Assembly (NCBI GenBank): GCA_964462035.1
Contig: CAYXAP010000054.1
Coordinates: forward strand, 1 to 64,000
Direction of reading: 5' to 3'
From: UBA1660 sp964462035
GTDB taxonomy: Bacteria > Myxococcota_A > Polyangia > Polyangiales > Houyiibacteriaceae
Length of the DNA stretch: 64,000 bases
Shown here: piece by piece, positions 50,344 through 58,948 of the stretch
How the letters are laid out: each line of letters begins with the position of its first letter
Numbering within the stretch: position 1 is the first letter of the stretch
Notes under the pieces: generated by a model
Database searches by the model: none
The model's input: only the letters and a program-made list of their open reading frames with translations
What the model was told of the DNA's origin: nothing
Program-made: the position numbers and the translations under genes

Positions 50344-51474
50344 TCAGTCGAGGGTGCGAATGTAGGCGATGATGGCGTCCAGCTGTCGGTCGCTGAAGCG
50401 GAAGGGGGGCATGTTGATCTGGTCGTAGCCCTCGACCACCTGACTCTGGGGCTGGAGGATCGACTGGCGGATGTAGTTGGCGTCGGCGATGGTCGAGGTG
50501 CCGTCGGTGAAGTGTCGGGTACGGCCCGGGAGGCCGGCCCAACTGGGCGCGGGGGCTTGGGCGACTCCATCGACCGAATGGCACGCGACGCAGTAGTTGG
50601 CGTGCAGTTGCTCGCCCCAGCACGCCTCCTCGTCGTCCGCGTTGCAGCAGTTGCACGGCAATCCGCAACCGGAGCCGAAGTTCGGGTCGTCGTACGCCTC
50701 GCGGCTGATCACCCGGAGGTCCGCCATCATCGTGGCGTGGTTGGTGTTCCGTCCGCCCTCGCGGAACGCGCTCGCCCGGATCCCATGCGGCGCTCCGCAG
50801 TACTCGGCACAGAAGATCGGGAGCGCGCAGTGGCGCTCGATCTCTCCCGGCGGGACCTTTCCGCACCAGAGGCCGTCGGGGCAATCCGAGTCGCGCTCGC
50901 ACTCGATGTCGGGGGTCTCGTGCGTCGCCTGGAACCAGAGCGTCGAGTACATTCCCGGCACCACGTCCTGCTTCAGCCGAAACGCGGGCACGAAGAACGA
51001 ATGGATCACGTCCGACGAGCTCAGGACGAGCTCGATGGGCGTGTCCACGGGCACACGCAGGTAGTTGAGGTCGTCGATGACGCCGCCGGGGTGCTCGAAC
51101 TCCCAGTTCCACTGCATCCCCCGCACGCGGATCTCGAGTGCGCCTTCGGGTGCGACCCGCATGTCCTGGTAGGTCGCCGCTCCCTCATGGAAGAGGAAGC
51201 CGAGGAAGAGCAGCGGCAACGCGCTCCACACCAGCTGCAGCTGCGTTCGATGCGGTCGTAGCGGGTGGCGGTGGCGGTCGACCGCGCCTCGGCGGTAGCG
51301 CCAACAGAACCACCCCACCGCGGCGAAGATGGTGAGCGCCGTGCCGACCGCGAACCAGAAGACGAGCGCGAAGGTCGCGTCCACCTCGGGGGCGATCGTC
51401 GACCACTGCGGCGGGAGAGCGAGGAACCCTTCCGGGAGACTCGCCGGCGTCGAATCGCCGCCCGCCATCTGCAT
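50344..51474 (-). CDS. coxB: cytochrome c oxidase subunit II with fused cytochrome c and expanded CuA loop
   Basis: The protein has 376 residues. Two transmembrane helices (about 32-54 and 80-97) and a cupredoxin domain deliver electrons to a heme-copper oxidase. CuA ligands: H158 in DVIHSF, C222, E224 and C226 in FCAEYCG, then H246 and M249 in NHATM. In the family the last His follows the second Cys after about 3 residues; here 19 residues intervene. A Cys-rich insert (Cys 192, 198, 204, 216) precedes the loop. A Cys-rich linker (270-285) leads to a cytochrome c domain with CVACH (295-299) and a Met ligand in INMPPF (M355). No subunit I or III is nearby. ATG 51474 follows a 9-bp hairpin. Confidence 0.9.
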   Translation of the reverse strand: MQMAGGDSTPASLPEGFLALPPQWSTIAPEVDATFALVFWFAVGTALTIFAAVGWFCWRYRRGAVDRHRHPLRPHRTQLQLVWSALPLLFLGFLFHEGAATYQDMRVAPEGALEIRVRGMQWNWEFEHPGGVIDDLNYLRVPVDTPIELVLSSSDVIHSFFVPAFRLKQDVVPGMYSTLWFQATHETPDIECERDSDCPDGLWCGKVPPGEIERHCALPIFCAEYCGAPHGIRASAFREGGRNTNHATMMADLRVISREAYDDPNFGSGCGLPCNCCNADDEEACWGEQLHANYCVACHSVDGVAQAPAPSWAGLPGRTRHFTDGTSTIADANYIRQSILQPQSQVVEGYDQINMPPFRFSDRQLDAIIAYIRTLD

Positions 51475-51477
51475 GCT

Positions 51478-51499
51478 CGGGTGCTGGGCTCAGCACCCG
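51478..51499 (-). promoter_or_regulatory. perfect 9-bp hairpin between SLC4-like gene and coxB
   Basis: CGGGTGCTG and CAGCACCCG pair perfectly around a 4-nt loop. It lies 7 nt after the upstream stop and ends 3 nt before ATG 51474. Without a T-tract it could be a terminator, an RNA-stability element or a translational block. Confidence 0.5.
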
Positions 51500-51506
51500 G
51501 CGATGT

Positions 51507-53558
51507 CTAGGCGCCGATTTCCTTGAACTCTTCGTCGGCGGGTCCCTCTTCCGCATCGAGCAGCGCGAGGTGGTGCGGGCGGAAGACCTTCTTCAGGGAC
51601 ATGCGGATCGGCACCAGCAGCGCGACGAAGAAGGGGAAGAGGATGCCGATGATGCTGGTCTTCACGACCCAGAGCACCGCGAGGCAGACGAATTGGATGC
51701 CCGTGTACCAGTGGATGAAACGCACCGGCACCGCGCGGATGTAGTGCGTCGGCGGGTACAGGTTCGGGTCCATGATCCAGAGCTTGAAGCGGTCGACGAA
51801 CTGGTTTCCGCCGAGGGTGCCGATGCCCATGAAGAGGAAGAGCCCGAAGAGGACGGCCATCGGGATGAGCGAGAGGTAGGGCAGGAAGAAGAGCACCGAC
51901 GCGCCGATGAGCACGTGGATCATCAGGTTCGAGATCCGGTTCTCGACCACGCCCACGGTGCGGCCCCGCTTGTCGAGCACCACCAGGCTCTTCACGTGGT
52001 TCAGCGAGCGCACGACCGCCCCGACGACCCAGGGCAGGCCGAACATGCTCATGGTGCCGACCAGGATGCCCATCACGGCCATGTCCCAGTGGAACGAGGG
52101 GCCGTGCTTCAGCTTGTAGTCGGGGCTGTTGGTCAGCCGCGCGGTGATGTTCTGGTTCACCCAGATGAGGATCGTCAGCAGCATCGCCGGGATGGCCGAC
52201 GCACCCCACACCCACGTGGGCACCTCCATCGGGTTCACGAGCCAGTCGCGATCGATCGAGGGCGCGAGGTGGTCCGGCGCGTCGAGCTTGGGCAGCTCGA
52301 TCGAGGGCCAGGCGTGCGCGAGCAGGCTCATCGCGAGGATCGCGATCGCGGGGCCGAAGTCACTGAGGAACTCGCGGAACTTCGCGCGCAGGTAGGGCCG
52401 GCGCCGGAAGCGAGAGAGCGCGATGGCGACGACCGTGGTGCCCAGCGCCAGCAGGAGCTCGAAGAGCGCCGTCGCCTCGGAGACCTCCGGGTCCTGGAAC
52501 GAGCCGGCCAGATCGTGTGCGGCTTCGCTGATGAAGATCAGGCCGATCAGCGCCGCGAAGACCTCGTCGGTGAAGCGCGTGAAGTAGCGAATGAGCGCGC
52601 TCGCGTCCGTCGCGGCGAGCACGATGAGGAAGAAGCCCGACCACAGGCCGACGCAGGCGGCGGTGGGCAGGAAGGGAACGTCGAACTGCTGGCAGAGCCC
52701 GTAGAGGATGCCCGTGAAGATGACGTTCGGCCCCGTCGCGCCGACGATGGGCAGGGGCTGACCGGCCATGAGCGCCCAGGCGACGCCGCAGATGGCCGAG
52801 GCGAGTAGCGACTCCACTGCGCCGATCTGTCCGCCGGTGAGCGTGGAGAGCAGACCCCCAAAGGCCACGGCCGCCGCCAAGCAGGCGACGAACATGAAGA
52901 GCACGCTCCCGATGACCTTGAGCTTGAAGCCCTCGCGGAAGTCGGCGAAGTAGTGCGGCAGGTGGCGCTTGATGTCGCGCGCGACGCCGCCGAAGATCTT
53001 CCCGGTGCGCTCGAGCTCTGGCGGGATCCGCTTGAGGTCGATCTCCTGTTTGAGCGCGTGCTCGAACGCGGCGGCCAGCTCTTCCGGGGTCTCGGCTGCG
53101 GTGGCCGTGTCGGAGAGATCCTGATGGTGCATCAGGTGGGCGAACTCGGCGGCGGCGCCCACGTGCGGGTGGGTCTTCTCGCTCGTGATCAGCACCCAGA
53201 CGAACCGGACGGCTTCGCCCTCCTCGTCACGCAGCGCGAGCGGCTCGGTCACCCGCACGAGCACGTCGACGTTCACGGGGAGGCCGTCGGTCGCGGGGAC
53301 CGAGTCATGGATGATCGCCACGCCGCCGTCGAGCACCTCGGGGCCCGAGTCGCCGTGGCGTCGCAGGCTCTCGCGAACCGAGTCGCGGTAGCCGGTGGTG
53401 GGATCCTTCGCGAGCTCTTCGCCGACGGCGTCGAGCACGTCGTCGAGGTGGTCGGCCTCGACGTCCATCAAGATCAGAGTCCGACCATGAACCAGGGCCC
53501 GCCGCGCCATCTTGCGCGAACGCTCGATCTCGAGCCCGTTGTTGGAATCCTCGCTCAT
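51507..53558 (-). CDS. SLC4/band-3-like anion (bicarbonate) transporter with EIIA-like N-domain
   Basis: The protein has 683 residues. Residues ~20-175 form a soluble domain with the alpha-beta pattern and central His region of a PTS EIIA-type fold (GVAIIHDSVPATDGLPVNV; THPHVGAAAEFAHLMHHQDL), as in the cytoplasmic domain of eukaryotic SLC4 proteins. Residues ~210-650 are the polytopic HCO3_cotransp core: GATGPNVIFTGILYGLC and GIGTLGGNQFVDRFKLWIMD are SLC4 signatures. It probably moves bicarbonate, borate or another anion across the inner membrane. It is upstream of coxB with a 32-nt gap. TAAGAT (53628-53623) is a possible -10 with a ~58-nt leader. Confidence 0.88.
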   Translation of the reverse strand: MSEDSNNGLEIERSRKMARRALVHGRTLILMDVEADHLDDVLDAVGEELAKDPTTGYRDSVRESLRRHGDSGPEVLDGGVAIIHDSVPATDGLPVNVDVLVRVTEPLALRDEEGEAVRFVWVLITSEKTHPHVGAAAEFAHLMHHQDLSDTATAAETPEELAAAFEHALKQEIDLKRIPPELERTGKIFGGVARDIKRHLPHYFADFREGFKLKVIGSVLFMFVACLAAAVAFGGLLSTLTGGQIGAVESLLASAICGVAWALMAGQPLPIVGATGPNVIFTGILYGLCQQFDVPFLPTAACVGLWSGFFLIVLAATDASALIRYFTRFTDEVFAALIGLIFISEAAHDLAGSFQDPEVSEATALFELLLALGTTVVAIALSRFRRRPYLRAKFREFLSDFGPAIAILAMSLLAHAWPSIELPKLDAPDHLAPSIDRDWLVNPMEVPTWVWGASAIPAMLLTILIWVNQNITARLTNSPDYKLKHGPSFHWDMAVMGILVGTMSMFGLPWVVGAVVRSLNHVKSLVVLDKRGRTVGVVENRISNLMIHVLIGASVLFFLPYLSLIPMAVLFGLFLFMGIGTLGGNQFVDRFKLWIMDPNLYPPTHYIRAVPVRFIHWYTGIQFVCLAVLWVVKTSIIGILFPFFVALLVPIRMSLKKVFRPHHLALLDAEEGPADEEFKEIGA

Positions 53559-53622
53559 ACCGAGCGGTCAGGGCGAGACGTGGCGTGATTTCGAACGGAG
53601 CGCATGAACGGCCGAGCCTGCC

Positions 53623-53628
53623 ATCTTA
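53623..53628 (-). promoter_or_regulatory. -10-like element TAAGAT upstream of the SLC4-like gene
   Basis: TAAGAT on the minus strand, in the 127-bp gap between the RidA-GNAT gene and the SLC4-like gene. It would give a leader of about 58 nt. Confidence 0.35.
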
Positions 53629-53685
53629 CGACAGCTTTGTCACGAATCGCTTCCCAGGTGTGTCGCCATGACCACCCCGATCGCC

Positions 53686-54498
53686 CTACAGTGCGCGGCT
53701 CATGCAGACCGCGCTTTTGCAGGTCTCCGGTAGGCGCGTGGCGAGTGGCTCGGGGAGGGCGGCCACGGTGGTGAATCCGAGAGCAGCGAAGAAGCGCTCG
53801 GCGGTTTCCGTGGCCAAGTGGGCACGGCTGGCCCCTGCTGCTCGAGCACGAAGCAGGGCTGCGTCCACCAGGAGAGCTCCGATGCCGCTGCGCCGGCGAG
53901 CGTCGGCCACCACGACCGAGCGAACCAGGACCTCCCCATCGACCCACACCAGGGATACGCCCCCCAGCACCGCTCCCTGCAAGTCCTTCGCGACCCAGAC
54001 CTGACCCCCCGGGTCCGCGGGTGGAAGGCTGGCGGCCTGGAGCAACGGACCGAGCGCCGGAGGCTCGCCTCGGTGGATCGCGACCTCGGGGGCTTCGCGC
54101 ACCGGCGAGCCGCCGATCAGCGCGTCGACTTCGATCTCCACCTTCGCCCAGGGCTCGATGAGCGCCGCCACCTCGACCATCGTGGTCGCCGGTCGCACGG
54201 AGCCGAAGACCTCGCCGTGCGCGCGGCCGACGGCCTCCCAATCGTTCGCGATGTCGGTCACGAAGATTCGGGTCCGCACCACGTCTTCGGGCGCCGCGCC
54301 GACTCGCCGCAGTGCGCGTTCGAGGAGGAGCAACACGCGCCGCGTCTGCATCGCGGCGCCGCCCTTCACGGGCTTTCCATCGTCGTCGAGCGCGATGGTT
54401 CCGGTCACGGTGACCTGTGCCCCCACGCGCACGACTCGTGAGTACCCGACGATCGACTCCCACCGGGCGCTGCTGCCCGCTCGCCAACGTTCGCTCAT
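53686..54498 (-). CDS. RidA/YjgF-GNAT fusion protein
   Basis: The protein has 270 residues. Residues ~15-130 are a RidA/YER057c/UK114 domain (VTVTGTIALDDDGKPV at the start; RPATTMVEVAAL at the end). In true RidA an Arg precedes the final strand and binds the imine; here it is Thr, as in the non-deaminase RidA subfamilies. Residues ~150-270 are a GNAT acetyltransferase domain with the acetyl-CoA loop VVVADARRRSGIGALLVDAA. The fusion suggests imine or enamine handling coupled to N-acetylation of one metabolite. ATG 54498 begins the RidA fold; the longer upstream frame is not coding. Confidence 0.85.
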   Translation of the reverse strand: MSERWRAGSSARWESIVGYSRVVRVGAQVTVTGTIALDDDGKPVKGGAAMQTRRVLLLLERALRRVGAAPEDVVRTRIFVTDIANDWEAVGRAHGEVFGSVRPATTMVEVAALIEPWAKVEIEVDALIGGSPVREAPEVAIHRGEPPALGPLLQAASLPPADPGGQVWVAKDLQGAVLGGVSLVWVDGEVLVRSVVVADARRRSGIGALLVDAALLRARAAGASRAHLATETAERFFAALGFTTVAALPEPLATRLPETCKSAVCMSRAL

Positions 54499-54539
54499 GG
54501 AAAGGACCGTCCTCGCGCTCGCGCACGTGGTCAACCCTT

Positions 54540-55172
54540 TCAGCGTGGAGCGATCGGGGCGGCTGGAGCCGGCGCCGGACCCGAGCTCCCGGTTCCGGCA
54601 GCCGTGGGCACGCCTCTGGCCTGCCAGTGACCGAGCATGTTGTTTCCGACCGTCCGTCGAATGTAGAGCAACGAGCGACCGCACCCGGTCGCCACGACGT
54701 CGATGGGCTCACGGACGACCTTTCGTTGGAGGCTCACGCGGATCTGCGCCGGTGGGCACTGGAGGTCTCGCTCCGCCATGGGCAGCACTGCAGCCAGGGT
54801 GTCGGCCCAGATTCTCGCGTAGATCTCGATTCCATCGACCACGATCACCTCTGACGACATGGCACCTGCGGTGCCGGCGAGCAGTACGGACTGGTCGACC
54901 CAGCCTGCCTGGTAGGAGCCAACGTAGGTGACTTCTCTCCCGCAGCCGTTTACTCCGACCTCCCTCGGGAGCTGTCCATGCCGGGAGAAGAGGCTCCACT
55001 CGAGCTGGTCCGCCGGGCAACCCAGGTCCTGGCTGGCGCGTTCCCGGAGGCTATCGACCGTCGCGAACCAATGCTCTTCGTAGACGGCGACTCCGGTCAC
55101 CACGAGCTTCGGTGCACATCCCAAGAGTGCCACTAGCGACAAGAGCGCGGTCGGGCCCAGGCCCTTCTTCAT
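54540..55172 (-). CDS. lipoprotein with duplicated Cys domain
   Basis: The protein has about 210 residues. MKKGLGPTALL leads to lipobox VALLGC. The mature region contains two related units: one with SQDLGCPADQLEW ending in VNGCGREVTYVG, and a second with ERDLQCPPAQIRV ending in ATGCGRSLLYI, each about 45 residues with one Cys pair. The repeat occurs widely in myxobacterial lipoproteins; function unknown. The C-terminus is Pro/Ala-rich. GTG 55196 is an alternative start close behind TAGGGT. Confidence 0.78.
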   Translation of the reverse strand: MKKGLGPTALLSLVALLGCAPKLVVTGVAVYEEHWFATVDSLRERASQDLGCPADQLEWSLFSRHGQLPREVGVNGCGREVTYVGSYQAGWVDQSVLLAGTAGAMSSEVIVVDGIEIYARIWADTLAAVLPMAERDLQCPPAQIRVSLQRKVVREPIDVVATGCGRSLLYIRRTVGNNMLGHWQARGVPTAAGTGSSGPAPAPAAPIAPR

Positions 55173-55229
55173 CCATTGCGACGATGCTTTGGTCACGGCC
55201 GAGAGACCCTAGACCGACGCCGATCGCGG

Positions 55230-56348
55230 TCAACCGCGGATGATCTTCGCCATCGACTCGGCGAGCTTCTCGGGCGTGCAGACCAGGATGTCCATCCCGA
55301 CCTTGCGGCACTTCTTCGCCGTGCCCTTGCAGTACTCGGGGCGCGCGTCGTAGCCGAGCGCACCGAGCCCGACCATGCGCACGCCGCTCTCGGCGAGGTA
55401 CTTCACCTCGCGGATCAGATCCGCCTCCGGTCCGCCCTCGTAGAAGTCCGTGATCAGCACGACGATGGTCTTCGCCGGCTCGCGCACGAGCTGCCCCGCG
55501 TAGCGCACGGCCTTGGCGATGTGGGTGCCACCACCGAGCTGGATCTGGAGGAGCACGTCGACCGGCTGGCCGACCTGATCGCTGAGATCGGCGATCTCGG
55601 TGTCGAAGAGGAAGAGGCTGGTCTTCACCGCGGGCAACTCGGCGAAGATGGAGGCCATCACCGCGCTGAAGATGGCCGAGCCCAGCATCGAGCCCGACTG
55701 GTCGACGGCGACGATGACGTGCCACGGCCGGGTATTTCGCTCGGCGGCGTAGAAGAAGAGCCGGTCCACCAGCAGCTGCTTCCGGTCGCCGTCCCAGTGC
55801 TGGAGGTTCTTCCGCACGGTGGTCTTCACGTCGAGGTTCTTCGGGACCTTCCGCGGCGAGTGCCGGTCGCGGCGGATGGCGCCGGTGATCGCCGGCTCCA
55901 CGTTGACCTTCAGCTTCTCCTTCAGCTCGCGCACGACCTGGTCGATGATCTTCCGCGCCAGCACGCGGGTCTTCTCGTTCATCAGCTCGCGGTGGGTGAG
56001 CAGGGTCTTGACCAACTCCATGCTCGGCTCGACCCGCTCGAGGATGTCGGGGCGCTCGAGGAGCTCGGCGATGCCGCGCTTGCGGATCAGCTCGCGCTCG
56101 AGCACCTCCTTGGCCGCGCGCGGAAAGAGCTCGCCGACGTCGTCGACCCACTTGGGCACGTTCAGCGCGTGGCCCTCGCCGAGCCCGCCGCGGCGGTCCT
56201 GCGCTGGGTCGTCGCCGCCGCCGCTGCCGCCGTAGAGCTCGTCGAGGAGTTGCGCCGCCTGCTCGAGCTGCGCGTCGCGCTCGCCGCCTTCGATCTGCTC
56301 GCGCCGCCCGAGGAGGACGCGCCATCGCGCGAGTGCGTCGTCGCTCAT
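55230..56348 (-). CDS. VWA-domain protein of MoxR/DUF5682 operon
   Basis: The protein has 372 residues and is cytoplasmic, with no signal peptide. An N-terminal helical region (about 1-200) precedes a VWA domain with a complete MIDAS: DQSGS (216-220), T275 in GGGTH, and D301 in LITDFYEGG. VWA proteins of this type work with MoxR ATPases as metal-dependent adaptors or chaperone partners. ATG 56348 overlaps the stop of the DUF5682 gene (ATGA), so the two are translationally coupled. It is the last gene of the operon. Confidence 0.92.
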   Translation of the reverse strand: MSDDALARWRVLLGRREQIEGGERDAQLEQAAQLLDELYGGSGGGDDPAQDRRGGLGEGHALNVPKWVDDVGELFPRAAKEVLERELIRKRGIAELLERPDILERVEPSMELVKTLLTHRELMNEKTRVLARKIIDQVVRELKEKLKVNVEPAITGAIRRDRHSPRKVPKNLDVKTTVRKNLQHWDGDRKQLLVDRLFFYAAERNTRPWHVIVAVDQSGSMLGSAIFSAVMASIFAELPAVKTSLFLFDTEIADLSDQVGQPVDVLLQIQLGGGTHIAKAVRYAGQLVREPAKTIVVLITDFYEGGPEADLIREVKYLAESGVRMVGLGALGYDARPEYCKGTAKKCRKVGMDILVCTPEKLAESMAKIIRG

Positions 56349-58783
56349 CGGGGCCTCCCGAGGTGCCAGGCGTCCATGATGCGACCCGCCTCCGCGTCCA
56401 GCTCGCTGAGCAGCGCGGCGGCCTCGGTCGACAGGCTCAGCTCCTCGCGGATGTCGTCGCCGCTCGCGCCGTAGAGGCGCCCGACTTCGTCGGCGAGGAG
56501 GTTCTTCTGGGTCTCGCGGAGCTCCTCGATCGCGGCGCGCATCCGTGGCGCCATCGTCAGGAAGGTCTCGCGCTGCACCGCGCGCAGCACCTCGTCGACC
56601 GCGGCCACCAGCGCGCGCGCGCCGACCATGAGCGTCGCGCGCGAGACGGCGAGCACGCCGCCGAGGAAGTCGCCCGCCTCGATCTGCACCTCCGCCGGTC
56701 CGTGCGCGTGGGCGGCGAGGGCGGCGGCGACGTCGTCGATCGGGAGCTGGCGCACCTCGGCGAGGATCCCGAGATAAGCGCCACGCAGATACGCCGACGG
56801 AGTGGTGTCGGCGGCGGTGCGAACGTTGGTGACGAAGAGGTCGGCGTCGAGCGCGTCCTCCTGCAGGATCGCGTCGGCCAGCGCTTTGAGCCCTTCGATC
56901 GCCGCCGGCTGTTCTTCGTCGGGCAGCGCCACCGTTCCCGCGATGGCGAAGCTCGCCCGCGCGTAGGCCCGCTCGCGGAGTACGTCGAGGGAAGCATCGG
57001 ACCCTTCGCGGTAGCTCGCACGCCGACCGAGGTGGCCGAGCGCGACGAAGGCGTCGACCAGCGATGCGAAGCGCTCGTCGTGGTCGATGGCCTCGCCGAG
57101 CTGGGTCTCGGCGTCGCGGAAGAGGGTGGGGAGCGCCATCCGGACGGCGTCGAGGAGCTGACGGGCCACGCCACCAGCGTCGTGACCGAGTCGGTCGAGC
57201 GCTTCCCGGGTCTGCACGGTCGCCGCGGCCTCGACGGTGTCTCCGAGCAGGCTCTTCTCCACCAGCGCCGGCTCGAGCTCGGGGGTCCAGCGCAGGCGCC
57301 ACCTCTCCTGGAAGAGCGTCTGACCGAAGCCGGCCTTCTCGCGGAGGTGACCGATGGGCGCGCCGAGGTGGCGGAGCCGGTGGAGCAGCGCCGAGCGCTC
57401 CGCGTCGGCCGGCTCGCGCACGTCGAGGTCGACCTTCAGCACCTCGTCGTGCTCGACGAGCTCGCTGAGCTCCAGCCGCTCGAGCTCGCTGCGGAAGTCG
57501 CGGACGAGTGGGAGCCGACCCACGCCAGCGGCGACCTGGCCGACACGGGTCCCGGTGCCCGCGTGGCGCATCGCCTCGAAGAGGCGGTCGCCCTCGAGTT
57601 CCGGGTCGCCCTTGCAACAGCAGGTGACGATGGCGTCGTGGATGTCATCGAGCACGGGCACGCGCCGGCCGCGGAGCTGCGCGAGCAGGTGCGCGTGATG
57701 AACGACCGCCAGCGTGTCGGCGGCGGCGAGGCGCATGCCCTTGCGGCGCGCGCGGCCGAGGATGGCGACGACGTGCTCGAGGAGGATCGACTCGGGGTCC
57801 TTGCCTTCGAAGAGGCGGCGATACCACGCCGGCGCACGGTTGCCGGCGGCGTAGCCCGAGAGCTGACCGAGTCGCGGGTAGGAGTGGGGAACGAGGGTCG
57901 TGTGGACCGTGCCTTCCGGGATGGTCGGTATGTTCGTATCGCTCCGGTCGAGGAAGAGGTGGAAGCCACCGCAGACCACCATCGCGTCGCCGGGGTCGAC
58001 GGAGCGCTCCGCGAGCTCGCGCTCGATGGTCGCCATCATGTGGCGCTCGCGGGGGAGCGTCCCATCGAGCTCGAGGGCTTCCGGCGGCGTGCTCGCGCGA
58101 ATGGCGGCGCAGTAGACCGCGATGGCGCGGCGGTAGGCCTCGATGGCGTCTCGGCTCTCGCGGCGCTGCTGCTCGAAGAGGGTGTCCCAGGTCTCGTCCC
58201 AGGTGCGGTGACCGGCCGTGCGGCTCATCCGTTCCGAGAGCTCGCGGGAGCCGACGAGCTCGTGGAGCGCGGACCGCCCGGGGACCGCGCGACCGCTCGC
58301 CGGCTCCTGGATGGCGCCTTCGCGGCGGGCCATCGTCGCCCAGTGCGGCAGGTCCATGAAGACGACCTCGCCACCGGCGCGAAGGGTCTCGCGGATCGCC
58401 ACGAGCTCCGGCGAGTAATGCGTCATCGGGTACCAGCTCGGGATGCGCGTCGGCTCCGCGCGCTCGTCCTCCGGGTCGCGGAGCCCGAGCACGTCGTCGT
58501 CGTCACGGAAGCTCGAGTAGATGGCGACCGGTGGCTTGGTCCCGCTGTCGGCGAGATGCGGCACCAGGTGCTGCGCTTCGGCCGGTGCTTCGAGGAAGAG
58601 CAGCTCGGGCGTTCGTGCACGGATGGTGTCGCGCACGGCGTGGGCGACCGTGGGCGAGTGATGGCGGACGGGGAACCAATGGAGGTCCTCGCTCAGCACC
58701 GCGTCGACCTGGGCGCGGATGGCTTCGGCGTCGTCGGTGAGCGCCTCCGCGATCGAGCGCTCCGCTGTCTCCTCGGTGCTCAC
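56345..58783 (-). CDS. DUF5682 family protein
   Basis: The protein has 812 residues and is cytoplasmic. The N-terminal segment WFPVRHHSPTVAHAVRDTI is the DUF5682 signature; LLFLEAPAEAQ and DLPHW follow. A second half is helical. The family has no assigned activity but is repeatedly found beside MoxR ATPases and VWA proteins, as here. GTG 58783 is the best start. It lies 165 bp after the MoxR gene, with a hairpin but no gene in between. Confidence 0.87.
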   Translation of the reverse strand: MSTEETAERSIAEALTDDAEAIRAQVDAVLSEDLHWFPVRHHSPTVAHAVRDTIRARTPELLFLEAPAEAQHLVPHLADSGTKPPVAIYSSFRDDDDVLGLRDPEDERAEPTRIPSWYPMTHYSPELVAIRETLRAGGEVVFMDLPHWATMARREGAIQEPASGRAVPGRSALHELVGSRELSERMSRTAGHRTWDETWDTLFEQQRRESRDAIEAYRRAIAVYCAAIRASTPPEALELDGTLPRERHMMATIERELAERSVDPGDAMVVCGGFHLFLDRSDTNIPTIPEGTVHTTLVPHSYPRLGQLSGYAAGNRAPAWYRRLFEGKDPESILLEHVVAILGRARRKGMRLAAADTLAVVHHAHLLAQLRGRRVPVLDDIHDAIVTCCCKGDPELEGDRLFEAMRHAGTGTRVGQVAAGVGRLPLVRDFRSELERLELSELVEHDEVLKVDLDVREPADAERSALLHRLRHLGAPIGHLREKAGFGQTLFQERWRLRWTPELEPALVEKSLLGDTVEAAATVQTREALDRLGHDAGGVARQLLDAVRMALPTLFRDAETQLGEAIDHDERFASLVDAFVALGHLGRRASYREGSDASLDVLRERAYARASFAIAGTVALPDEEQPAAIEGLKALADAILQEDALDADLFVTNVRTAADTTPSAYLRGAYLGILAEVRQLPIDDVAAALAAHAHGPAEVQIEAGDFLGGVLAVSRATLMVGARALVAAVDEVLRAVQRETFLTMAPRMRAAIEELRETQKNLLADEVGRLYGASGDDIREELSLSTEAAALLSELDAEAGRIMDAWHLGRPR

Positions 58784-58911
58784 GACAGCCCTGACCAGGA
58801 ATCGGCGTGAGGTGATTTCGTGGTCTGGGTATGTGCCATGGTGCGTCCGCGAACCGAGGAGATGCTGGAGTATCTTCGAGCGTGAGTGGATGGCGCCAGG
58901 GGGCGTGCTCA

Positions 58912-58926
58912 GGGCGCGAAGCGCCC
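58912..58926. terminator. hairpin between MoxR and DUF5682 genes
   Basis: GGGCGC-GAA-GCGCCC, extended by an outer GGCGT/ACGCC with a bulge. No T-tract. It may attenuate transcription within the operon. Confidence 0.35.
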
Positions 58927-58948
58927 ACGCCGGTTGCTGGTCAGGGCT

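Noticed and set aside
55230..57617. 795-codon frame as one VWA protein
   Set aside because: Everything before 56348 is antisense-frame shadow of the DUF5682 gene; ATG 56348 overlaps that gene's stop and starts a normal VWA partner.
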